Source: Pohlia nutans
Lineage: Eukaryota; Streptophyta; Bryopsida; Bryales; Mniaceae
NCBI GenBank assembly: GCA_022496805.1
Contig: CM040092.1
Coordinates: 15,890,113 to 15,954,112, forward strand
Direction of reading: 5' to 3'
DNA: 64,000 bases
Part shown: piece by piece, positions 32,898 to 43,926 of the stretch
How the letters are laid out: the number at the start of each line of letters is the position of its first letter
Position numbering within the stretch: position 1 is the first letter of the stretch
Position numbers and translations under genes: made by a program
Notes under the pieces: model-generated
Databases searched by the model: none
The model's input: the letters and a program-made list of their open reading frames with translations, nothing else
What the model was told of the DNA's origin: nothing

Positions 32898-35800
32898 ATG
32901 GCGATGAAGCGATTGCATGACTCGGATGGGAGACGATGGCGATCCTTTGTCATGGTGCTGGCTGTGGGCTGCTCCTGCGTGGTGGCCTATCTCTGCATCT
33001 CCCCTCTCCTCCAAACCTCTTCCTTAGCCTCTTCTTCTCAGGTAATAAAACACCCAACATCCTTTTGATTAGCCCCTTAAGGACCATAAGGCCACCAGGT
33101 GGCTCCTGTGTTTTTCAGTAATTTTGAGTAGGTTTTATGTAAATTCTTTTTTGTTAAAGTAAAAAAAATAAAAATTCAACATATGTAATATTCTTCACTA
33201 ATTCCAGTGATATAAAATTTGGTCCCATTCAAATTATAATTTTCACAATATGATCGTTTAAACTTGTCATTTTAAAACCATGAATCCTTGATCCTTTAGA
33301 GGTTAAATCTAGTTTATGTTAACCCCTAAAGGACCCACATAACATTCAGTAGAGTGCAGTGGCTCTGCCTAGCCACAAGGGAATGTACAGCATATTCCAC
33401 ATCCAACAGGACCTTCATCAGTAGCTAATTGGACAAGTGGAGTCTGAAAATGATGAACATAGTGCATGAATGTTATGCAGAAGCCTGAATTGGCAATGTT
33501 ATTTAATTTGAATCATATTTGTGACAATATGATTGTCATTTTCAAGGGGGGTGAAAACAGAGGTAATCTCTTAATATTAATTTTCAATGGAAATAAGAGT
33601 ATTGGATTCTCCTCTTCTGCTCAGGCACTGAAAAAATTCGCAGCTGTGGAGGAAGATGGTGGAGGGTGTTGCAGGGGTTCAGAGCACACGGAGCTTTGGA
33701 GCGAGGCTGTGAACTGGGGCAGTGATTTTCTGGTGGATTCCACCCGGGAGTGTTGTGAGGCTTGTAAAGCCCACCGGAACTGCAACTCGTGGGTGTATTG
33801 CGCTGATCCAGCCAAGTGTGGGAGCTTTCATCGTCAGGTCAGTTGGTTCAATCATTATTTTATTTTTTTGGATGGAAAGAAAATATGTAGCTGAGCACAA
33901 TGCACTTTGAATTAATAGAATTGGGTGCTTGTGCAATTAGTTATGCTTTTTTGAAGTTGGTGACCTAAAAGCTCGAACTTAGGCTGGAGCCTGATTTTCT
34001 GGTCCAATCATTTTTGGAGTGGTTTTTTTTTTATAGAAAGATGAAACGTAGGTGAGAACGACGCATTTTGAACCAAAAGAATTGGGTGCTTGTGCAATTA
34101 GTTCTGATTTATTGAAGTTGGTGACCTAAAAGTGTCCTTCACCCGTAAAACTTGTAGCTGCTGTTCCTTTCAAAATACTGCAGCCTGATTTTCTGGTCCA
34201 ATCATTTTTGAGTGATTTGTTTGGTGGAAAGATGAAATGCAGGAGAGAACAATGCATTTTGAATCAAAAGAATTGGATGCTTGTGCAATTAGTTATGATT
34301 TTATCAAAGTTGGAAGTCACAAGTGTCCTCATTCTAAAACTTGTAATTGTGGTTCCTTCAAAGGTTTCAACCTCAATTTCTAATTCAAACATTTTGGAGT
34401 GATTCTTTTTTTTTGGGGCAAAAGATAAAATGTGGCATGGAGCAATGCACTTTGAATTAAAAAAATTGGATACTTGATTAATTAGTTATGATTTACCAAA
34501 ATTGTAGTGATCTAAAGCATCTTCATCTTGAAACATTACAACCTAGTTTCTTGGTCCTATATTTGAGTGGTTTTGCTTTGTAAAGACAAAATGCAAGAAC
34601 CACTTAATTTGAAGAACCATGAAGAACCACTTAATTTGAATCAAAACATTTGAATGTTTGTGCAATTAGTATAATTTTATCAAAGTTGAAAGTCATAGTG
34701 TCGTAAATGCATCCCCACCCTAAAACATGCACATTGAAAAAATTATCATCAACCCATGTTAGACTAGCCTCAAGTTATGTTTTTAGAATGGAGACAATTT
34801 TAGATCATCCTTTTTCAATCTTGATTAGTTCAACTTCATCCTTTTCAGGCTTTAAACTTTATATTTTGCACATCATTAAATATCACAGTTCGTTGATTGA
34901 TTTTAAATCATCTCATTTATGTGGTCAAGAGGTGTGCAAAAGTTTTATAAGATGAAAGAGGAAAACAATCATGCTATTTGATTAATTTACTAGGTTTTTT
35001 TTGGCTAAATATCACCGGATTTCAACAGTTTTTTTTTATCTGGTGGCATCAGACTCTAAGCCTTTAGGAAAAAAATTGCAATCACTTAGTCACATTTTCA
35101 AAAACACGTATACTTAAATGTGAATTTTTAGCCAGATTTTGTAATGTAGGTTTTAAACTACAAAATAAATTGCTAGGATTAGGAGCTTGAACCAAATTTT
35201 TGGAGCCACCCTAGCCAAAAGTGAAAATTATAAACAAAAAAAAGCTTTGGAATTTTAAAATTCTTAATTTTGGAGAGTCTATAGTTCTAAAAATTTTGTT
35301 TCTTATCCATGGTGTGTTTAAGGTTTGGGGAGGATTTGGAAAGAAACAACAATAGTTCCCTCTATATTGAAATATTTGATCATGATAGGCTCAATTGTTG
35401 TGTCTAGTTTAGGGGACACATGTCACTTTTGATAAGAGTTTATTGGGTTTTTTTCCTAAGCTTTTGAAATTCAACTAGTCAAGTATCAATTCTAATCGGT
35501 CAGTTTTGTCAATTCTCCATGTTCATTGGGTGTGTTGCTTCCTCTTTCACAAGACTATGAAAACTATGACAAATAATAAAAGACAACCTAGTGAATGCTT
35601 TTGACAGTGCTGGTTGAAGAGACAAAAGGATCCTCTCAATCCCGACGTTCATGACTCAAGCTCGTCTAATCCTTGGACCTCTGGCATGTTGTTCGACAAA
35701 GACGTTGTACGACATCTTCACCCATCTTTTACACTAGTAGAAAAGTCGTATTTGTGCACCAAGGAAGTGTCATATTGATACCATAAGAGCGTGGCATTGA

Positions 35801-38237
35801 TACTATTCCATGGTACCCAAAGACTACCCTTTCTGCTAGTGTTATATCCATAGAAAGGTATCAGTTACTCCCTTTCAATAATTCATCATTCTTAATGAAT
35901 TTTAAGTTTTGGGGTTAAATGGCTTGATGATTGATGAATTTTAGGGGTTTGAAAATTCATCAAGCATTTAGGTTGTTGAATCCCAAGCCCTAAAGTTCTT
36001 CGAGAATGATAAATTGGAGGGAGTACCTATGATTTCTTATATTGAGGTCACATGTTTTTTTTAATTTTTTTCTTATGTACTCAATGAGGTATATGCCAAG
36101 TATTTATAAAGGCATGATGAAATAATATGATTATTGTATCAGGGAGTTGTGGGGTTGGCAATTGATAGTGGCGCCATGAAAGGACAAGTCATTCATATGA
36201 AGGTGAGTTCTCATTGCCGTTAAAGGATTAGACTTACTGTCTTTATAAAATTAGCAAAATCATTTGATGTATTTTTAGCTTTTTTGAATTAAAATTACAT
36301 GTTATATGTACCTTATCATGGATGATCGTAGACCTACTTTATCATCTTTTGTAGTTGGAAAAAAAACATACCCCATATCTACATGACAAAGCAATAGGCT
36401 TTAGCTAAGATTAATATTTTTTTTCCTAAATTTCCTCTAATTGGTCTATTGGCAATTGAATGCAGTTGCTACCTGATTGTTCACCACAGTCAGTGTTGCA
36501 CATTTTGGAGCTTGCGAAGTTGACCCACTGCCAAGGTTGTAAGTTTTATCGTGCAGAAGGACGTGGCAAAATGTGGGACTCTAATGGTATTCACATCTCC
36601 AAGGTAAACAATCGATGTGAACTTGCCCAAAATCAAAGAATCTTGTTCTATATCAAAGTCTTGTTTTATTGAGAAATTTATAATTGAGAGGATTAAATTT
36701 TATATCATCAAAATTAGTAAAGAATATTACATGTACTAATATAAAAAACAAAAACCGAAATTAAAAAATTAAAAAATTAAAAGTCTTCATATGACCTACT
36801 CAACATTATTAAATAAACATGAGGCCACTAGAAGTTAATGAAGTTGCCTTATGCACATAGCAGGTTTGTCCTTCTATAGTAAAAGTCACAAGTTTTTTGC
36901 GTTTACATCATTAAATCAAGGTTGTCGCTTTCTTTGACATCTCTTTTTAGGATTTCAACCAGTGATGGGTAGGTATTGTCTCAAGATTTTTAGAATATAG
37001 GCACTATTGGATTTGAGGTCTTGCCCTTGTGCAACCCTTATTTGTGGATATCTCAAATTTAGCAAGAGTTTGCATTTGAGGACTTTACCAATACCGACCC
37101 ATCAGTGGATCCAACCCATCAAGCAATGATATGTGTAATTTATTTTTATTTTTATTTTTATTTTTGAATGAACCTAATACGCAAATATGGTGTGGGCAGG
37201 ATTGTCACATCTATGCCAAATATTTAATTATTTTGAATGAAAGTGTTTTTTTGGAAAAAAATGGTTCTCCCCAAAATTCTGCATTTTTCTTAACCCTTAA
37301 AAAACCAAGAAACCCAAATTGGGCCTCATGTTTTTTTTAGTAGTTTTGAGTAGGTCCTATGTGGTCTTCTTTTTATTCAAATTTATTTATTTTTTGACCA
37401 ACACATGCAATGTTCTTAATTGATTGATTCTGGTGATATAAAATTTGGTCTCATGTAAATTGTATTTTTCACATTTTTGACATCTTAAAACCATGAATCC
37501 TTGATCCTTTAAGGGTTAATATTTTTCCACCAATCCAACCCTTCACCTAAGGTAACTATATCTAAAAGCGACCTTTTCCTTGAATCGTCCCTAGCTTGGT
37601 CTTCCATAATAAGTCGATTCTGGCACCCTACTATTGATGAGAATGTGCACAATCTAAACATCAAAGTTTAGGGTCGCTTTATGGTCAACCTATAGTCAGC
37701 ACTTTGGAAATTCATAACTTATTCATACGATGTCCAAATAATGCATGCTAAAGTGCATTGGGATCCTCTTGAACTTGCTATTAAGACCCACCAAAAATAT
37801 TTTATGTTTTATGTGTGTAAATAGGCTCAGTTCGTAAGGGGGATGCTTTTAGGTATAGTTACCTTATGGTATTCAAATTCTAGTTGCTTGGAGTGTAAAC
37901 ACAGATGAACACAGGTCCGCCGTACGCGGTTGTCCAAGGCACGCTGGAGGCTCAGCATGTTTCGTTCAAGAGGATTTCCAAGGAGTACACGCCGGCCATA
38001 CGGCGGGGCATGGTGGGATGGGTGGGTGGAGGGCCTGATTTTTTCATCAGCTTGGTGGACCATCACGAGTGGCCTCGGAAGCACACGGTTTTTGCAACCG
38101 TGGTGGACGCCGACATGCCTCTTGTAGAAAAGCTTGCAGAGCTGCCAACCACGGCAACGACATGGGAGAATGTGGCTATTGAGGTTCTAGATACCCCGGT
38201 CAATGTGAAAGTTCAAAGACCACCGCCAAAGGTATGA
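32898..38237 (+). CDS. Membrane-anchored PAN/Apple-like plus cyclophilin-like protein
   Basis: Five exons (32898-33041, 33625-33837, 36143-36202, 36466-36603, 37905-38237) all join in phase 0 and give 295 residues. Residues 16-38 form one hydrophobic segment after an Arg/Lys-rich start, so a type II signal anchor is likely. Residues 60-117 are a Cys-rich PAN/Apple-like domain (CCEACKAHRNCNSW). Residues 120-295 fold like a cyclophilin: FYRAEG (Arg168) where the active Arg lies in FHR, DFFIS (230-234) and W241 before KHTVF (244-248). Peptidyl-prolyl isomerase activity is plausible but several consensus residues differ. Intron 2 contains tandem repeats; introns 1 and 4 contain TTAA MITEs. The stop follows PPPKV; AAG|GTATGA could instead be a donor. 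Confidence 0.75.
33069..33306. mobile_element. TTAA-family short MITE (subfamily I) in intron 1
   Basis: The left end is TTAGCCCCTTAAGGACC and the right end TTGATCCTTTAGAGGTTAA. 238 bp. A further left end TTAACCCCTAAAGGACCCA starts at 33319 without a visible partner. Confidence 0.7.
33884..34700. repeat. Tandem repeat in intron 2 (4-5 units of about 185 bp)
   Basis: Each diverged unit carries AATGCACTTTGAAT or AATGCATTTTGAAT, then GTGCAATTAGTTATGATTT, a TGACCTAAAAG or equivalent segment, and TTTCTGGTCCAATC. Units begin near 33890, 34065, 34250, 34445 and 34610. Confidence 0.8.
35732..35841. mobile_element. CACTA-like MITE, 110 bp
   Basis: The ends are CACTAGTAGAAAAG and, inverted, CACTAGCAGAAAGG. 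The flanking 3-bp repeat is TTA (35729-35731, 35842-35844). It lies in intron 2. Confidence 0.85.
35868..36023. mobile_element. Stowaway-like MITE, 156 bp
   Basis: It starts TA|CTCCCTTTCAATAATTCATC and ends GATAAATTGGAGGGAG|TA, with a foldback interior. It is 26 bp from the CACTA-like MITE and in the same intron. Confidence 0.8.
37290..37519. mobile_element. TTAA-family short MITE (subfamily I) in intron 4
   Basis: TTAACCCTTAAAAAACCAAG at the left, CTTGATCCTTTAAGGGTTAA at the right. 230 bp; intact termini. Confidence 0.8.
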
Positions 38238-38239
38238 CT

Positions 38240-39000
38240 CATAAGGTAGAAACATCCAAAATCGTACTTTTAAGCCATCTAGCATAGTTGGGGGCACTTT
38301 TTTCAAGATAAAATATTTTGTAGTATTAGCAAATTGAAAATGATGATTTTACCAGAAAAAAATAGAATTTTTGGATAAGCCATGTAATTGCTATGAATTT
38401 TCAAAGTGGAATTTGCCTAGACTACTTCAACTGTCCCATAGACTTGTCAAAAACCCATCCCTATGAAATTCAAATTCAATCAATGAGAGTGTTGACAAGG
38501 AATGGTTCAAAAGCACTTTGTGGGACAGTTTTAGAGCAAGTCTACACTACAAGAATGGGTGCAGGGATGGAATTGGTTGTTTCTACCTTAGAGCATCTAC
38601 ACCCTCTCCCTCAATTCACCCCTTGACCACTATCATCACATTCAAAATTTGGTGTCACAAGTTATCTTCTCCACACCCTTGAACGGCTATGTGTCCCTCT
38701 ATGTAATTCGTGAACCAATCACAATCATTGTACATGGATACTCATTATTGTTCATCAATTTAGGATACCGAACCCTTCCTAAACTTAATTCAGTATAGAG
38801 GGACCTATTGAGGTGTCTTTGTATTGTGCTCCTATTTAGTGGCTCTCTCACGCTCCCCGAATATACATTCTGAATTTCATCCATTCTATTTTTTAGAATC
38901 TTGATAATTCAGTGGGAGGATGGGTAAGCTCTTGGGTCAGTTTTTTGTCATAGGATGTCACTAAGAAACTGGTACTGAACTCATGGCTGTAAGAACAAGG
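38240..39000. other. Downstream repeat-derived region
   Basis: 38250-38540 is similar to 47190-47530 (shared TTTAGCATAGTTGG, ACAAGAATGG and other landmarks), so it is a dispersed repeat of unknown class. No gene. Confidence 0.5.
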
Positions 39001-40518
39001 CTGTCAAGTTGGTCCTTTGAGCTCAATTCAAATGTCAATTTTTAATTTTTATTAATCCTTCCTTGCATTAATACCCTATGTCAAGGTCAGTAACTAAATG
39101 AATTTTTATTTTCAAATGCCACGTGTCATTTTGTGATTGGTTGAGGGTGACATGGACATGTTGAACAATGATGTGGAAATTCAATCTTGGCACCAGGCTG
39201 TCAAATCTGATCCTCACAGATGGTAGTTGTTGAAAGCATACAAGCGTACATCGTACACCATGCGTAGATATCATCATGATCCTCATGTGCAAAAAAATGT
39301 ACGTAATTTGGATGCATGAGGAGGAAGATATGAGGGGTCTAAAGTGACGCCTAGATAGCCTCCTTGCAACTCAAAAAAATCACCAAAAATCGCACACTTC
39401 ATGATTTCCAATTAGGATGTAAGGTGGAAGTACCTAAAAGCGATAACTTAATCCCTAAATGCCTAGAGCCCTCTCCAAATTCAGCAGTTTTGCAAAGATG
39501 CATTATAAAATGCAACCTAGAGGGATATTTTGAACTTGATACATCAATAAAAGTTGTACGTTATGAATTTTAAATTCTATCCATACGGTTAGATCTATGA
39601 TTGCTATTACCAATAATTTTGTATAAAATTTGAAACGTGAAAATTTTGTAATTCAATTACGAATAAGATATTGACAATCTACGGATGAATTTTTTTTTGA
39701 TTGGTTGAAATGTAACACTCTAAGTGTAGTGATTTTTGGAGATTTTTTGGTTGCTTAATTTTATGAGTTGACTTTTTTTAGACCGCTTTTACATTGAAAT
39801 TTTCAAAATTTTGGATGAATCACTACAACATGAAATGAGGCATAATTTTTTCACAAATCAACCCTTTTCTAATCGGATCACATAATCATGAAGCTAACTT
39901 CCCATAGAATCTACAGTAAAAATTCCACACTGCAAAAAGTGCATGACGGATGAGAAACTATGGATGTAATCTGTACATCGTCCAAAAAATGGACGCTTAG
40001 GCAATTAGGGGTTAAGCTATCTAGACTATTTCGGTACCACCTATTAATAGGGAGATAATTTTCTTATGTTGGAAGTCAGTTTTCATGATGAATGCAATTT
40101 TTTTCTCAATTTGTTTTTCAATATTGAAATTACTACGATTTTTGAAAGTGCCAAGTACTTCGTGACCCACTTTGATCAATGGGCTCTCCTATGTCCACCT
40201 CAAGACAATACCCTAAACCTATCACTAATATTCTCTCAAGAATTCTCAATGCTTGAATGCATTTAGTAGGATGCTTCCCTGTGAATAGTGAAATTTATCG
40301 ATTTTAGGTCAAGTGATGAGTGATTGTGTCAGAAGTCTATCGATCGTTTTTGTGGCACTGGTCGCTTTAAGATTCTTCTACCTTATCCACGGATTTAGCT
40401 CTCAAAAAGAGCCAAGGTCTTTTTGTTTCTCACCCTACATTTCATGGCCCAACAACTCAAATCTTCTCACTTTTGAATTCCAAAAGCCCCCTGGGAGCTT
40501 ATGGTCCTTTAAGAGTTA
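39001..40518. mobile_element. Nested cluster of TTAA-family elements
   Basis: The outer parts (about 39250-39415 and 40270-40518) match the interior and right end of the element at 41013-41595. Inside, TTAATCCCTAAATGCC (39448) to GCAATTAGGGGTTAA (40015) is a 568-bp member with a subterminal CGTCC..GGACG hairpin near 39985. The outer element ends TGGTCCTTTAAGAGTTAA at 40518. The left boundary of the outer element is uncertain. Confidence 0.6.
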
Positions 40519-41012
40519 ACCCCTCACCTACCCAAGGTTGGCTATGTGTTTTGTTAGTGTAACAAATTTTGTGTCATAACTTGTGTAATGAGGTCACAAA
40601 TTGCATCACAAAATGAGCCTACAGAAAAATTGGAGATCACAAAAAAGTTACAAAGTATTATATGAAGTAAGGTAGAGACACCCATTCCCGACTACTTAAG
40701 ACATGCACTATATTTGGGATAGATGAATCAATATTTTGAGATTTTTCCTCTTTTAACTATAAGAAATTCAAAAGTTTCCACATTTTAATATATTTTTCTG
40801 ATAATTATTTGAATGAGTGAAAATTTCCAAAGTGAAAGATGTAGGTTCACCCAAAACCAATCATAAGCTTTAATGTACAGTGGGATGAGAATCAAAATGG
40901 CATTTTTGAATTCGTAGTGAAGTAAATTTCACATCTATCAACTTTGATAGCTTCCCAAGGATTGAAAAATTGGTATTTTACCACAAAATTTTATTACAAG
41001 ATCGTCTCTAAG

Positions 41013-41595
41013 TTAACCCCTAAAGGACCGGGGGGGTTTGTAGCTTAGCTCTTGTTTTCTTGACTAGCTCTTATAACAAGCTCAATTCCTCATTGGTGTG
41101 GTTTAATTTTGACGATCGGCACCGTTGAATTTAAAGAAGACTTACATAGCTTTTGTATGAAAAAAGGATCAACAAAATCGCACAATTTTTGAGAAAATGC
41201 CACCGTTGAGAAGATTGATGGATCTCGTTCGGGGTATTTCGTACATATGCTGAAATCGGATTGATAAAAAGTGCTCCAAAAATTCTGAAATTTCTACCAT
41301 GCATAATTATCATCATTTTGAGCATGTGCAAAAAAATTCACATAATTTGGAGGTGTGAGGAGGAAGATATGAGGGTCTCAAGTGACGCCCAAATAGCCTC
41401 CTTGCAGCTCAAAAAAATCACCAAAAATCGCACACTTCATGAAATTTCGATCAAGAAGTACCCACGGATTCAGCTCTCAAAAAGAACTAGGGTCTCTTTG
41501 TTGCTCACCTTACAATTCACAGCCCAACAACTCGAATTTCCTCACTTTCTAGTTCCAGAAGCCGCGTGGTGGCCTCGTGGTCCTTTAGGGGTTAA
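41013..41595. mobile_element. TTAA-bounded MITE (element N1) with demonstrable target duplication
   Basis: TTAACCCCTAAAGGACC to GGTCCTTTAGGGGTTAA, a perfect 17-bp inverted repeat. The host element at 8032 has one TTAA at the corresponding place (8170-8173), so TTAA is duplicated on insertion. 583 bp. Confidence 0.9.
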
Positions 41596-41955
41596 TAACA
41601 TGTGTACCAAATTTGAAGGCCAAAAGATTCACCAAAAAAAGTATATTAAAAATCTACCAACATGTGTAGCTGTGAATTTTTTTTTACTGCTGCCAACTTT
41701 AGCAGCCTCCCAAGGATTGAATTTTTTTTTTTTTGCCATGAAATTTTCGGAACAAGTTCTCTATGTCAATAACATATGTTCCAAATTTCAAGGCCAAAAG
41801 ATCAATACAAAAAAAGATGTTCACAATCTACTAACATGTGTTGTTTTGAGAAACAATCATGGAAACCGTTTCACTACTGCCAACTTTGACACCCTCCCAA
41901 GGGCTGAAAAATTGCTTATTTACTGTGAATTTTTTGGCACAAAATGATTTCTATG

Positions 41956-42222
41956 TTAACCCCTAAAGGTCACAAGGTGTCCCTAGAATTGACAATTTGA
42001 GGAAAACCATTGTAAAGTATTGTTTGAAGGAATATTTTGGAATTGATATACAAATGAAAGTTGTAGATTTTGAATTTTAGATTCCATCCATGTGGTTAGA
42101 TTCACCAATGCTATCACTAATGTTTTATTATAAAATTTGAAAGTAAAAATTTAAATAAATCCTTCTAAATTTGATTACAAACAAAATGTTAATAATTTTT
42201 GAGTAAAAAATGTTGAATCAAA
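41956..42222. mobile_element. Truncated TTAA-family element (N2)
   Basis: The left end is TTAACCCCTAAAGGTCAC. The body matches the inverted right half of 51768-52361. There is no right terminus; host sequence resumes near 42223. Confidence 0.7.
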
Positions 42223-42377
42223 TTTGGTACACATGTTATTACTTAAAGATGATCATGTAAAAACAATTTATGGTAAAATACCAATTTTTCAGCCCTCGGG
42301 AGGCTGTCAAAGTTGGTAGATGTGAAATTTCCTTCGCTGCGAATTTAAAAACGCCATTTTGATTGTCACCCCACTAT

Positions 42378-42990
42378 ACAAATGAGACACATCTTCCCTT
42401 TCAAAAATCTTCCCTTTCACTATACATCTAGAAATTAGGCAAGAATCTAGGGTGGTTGATTTTGTGCATATGGTCAGGAATGGGTGTCTCTACCAATCTA
42501 TTATTACCACGTTTCCAATTACATCTCATATTTCGGTGGTGTACATTCCAAACCAAAAATGTCATCCATCGGTACATGAGGGGAGAATTGGAAACATGGT
42601 GGTAATAGGTTCTGTACTTTACATGCCACCAAACCATCAACAATGAAAGTTTACACATGATATCACAAAACAACTGAGATCACAATATTTTCCAACCGGG
42701 TTTCATTGTAGTGTAGCATCAGCCAAAAACCACCTGCAGCAAGTCAGATTCCACAACATTGACTGAAAACCAAAAGAGCTCAGCATGTACTGCCCAACAT
42801 AGCCAGAAGCCGAGCAAGAAAATTCAAGAGATGCTGCATTGAAGTTAGTAGCTTCCCTTGAACTATAAGAATTGCAAATAAAATACAGCTCAACTATGCC
42901 CAGTAAGCAAAGCTGGAATACAATGTGTAACCACAGTGAACTACGATATCAAATTTCACAGTAGTGGTAATTCTACAGTGGTCGCTTATA
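42378..42990. other. Intergenic, no gene seen
   Basis: No features recognised apart from a small inverted pair around 42500-42640. Confidence 0.35.
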
Positions 42991-43926
42991 TTACAAGTTA
43001 TGGAATACATGTAGGTGCTTCACTTCGCCAGAAAAGACTTGACACCAATCTGACTCAAACGTCGGAGAGGTTCCCTCTTTCTCGAAGAGCTTCCCTGTAA
43101 GAACAGAAACCGATCTCAACATGGCATAATCTACACCTCCTGCTACATCGGCCTGAAAATGAAGAGAATCGTCCTTGTGATCATTAAGGTTTAATGAGCA
43201 ATGTATTGCAGTTGAGTAGGACAGCTCCCAGATAAATGCCTGCAAATAGAAGTTGTGCTGTTACGCAAAATTTGAGGCGACACTCACAGAAAGGGAAAGA
43301 CAATAGACTTCTACCTATCATGTATGTATGCAAGCAACCCACATCTTTGATGAAAAATAACCATGATGTCAAAAGACAGGAATACTATAATTAAAAGACA
43401 ACCTGCAACCTCACCATATCGTTTCCTAAAAAATGAAATGCTATTATCACTACAACCACATATATATGAATTGACAACTACCACCACTGCTTTCAAAAGG
43501 CCATGTATACATACGTACCGATCACATTCGCGTTGGTATGATCCACGCAGATGGAAAAAGCGAGCGAATTGTGGATGATGCTGTTCTTATCCTCACGGTC
43601 CCCGACCAAGAATGACATCAGAACACCGCCACACAACGGTGGACCATCAATGTTGGAACCTGTTTCCAATTGCAGCTTCCAGATCTATTCAACCTGAAAG
43701 ACGACAAAGCATCAATACTGGCAGAAAACTACATACAGACTACCGGCAGGAAAAGTGACACGATGGACAAATGGTACCAAAACCTTCGTGTGCTAACAGA
43801 TCCTTTCAAACAACTTCCTGAATATTTATGATAAGTAAAGCTATACGGAGTATTATACATGATTTCTACAGAAAGGCAACACAGCACATGATCACATGAC
43901 TTCGTTAGAAACAGGAGCTTCACCTA
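42991..43926 (-). other. 3' flank of STIPL with exon-like segments
   Basis: On the minus strand 43693-43519 lies between TTTCAG and GTACGT, and 43239-42991 follows TTTGCAG. Each has one open frame, but no family is recognisable. They may be spliced 3' UTR exons of the STIPL gene, whose stop is directly followed by a potential GGTGAAG donor, or chance. Confidence 0.25.

Larger units (their letters stand above)
40876..42377. mobile_element. Second Tc1/mariner-like foldback, with two nested insertions
   Basis: TACAGTGGGATGAGAATC opens and CACCCCACTATA closes the element. The arms match 8032-9013. Two TTAA-family elements interrupt it. The plus-strand frame of 228 codons at 41261-41947 runs across element boundaries and is not a gene. 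Confidence 0.75.

Noticed and set aside
41261..41947. 228-codon plus-strand frame
   Set aside because: It crosses the boundary between the TTAA element N1 and its host foldback, so it is a chance frame in repeats.
43519..43693. Possible exon of an unknown gene between STIPL and 43 kb
   Set aside because: Too short to exclude chance and no upstream coding exon fits; kept only as a possible 3' UTR exon.
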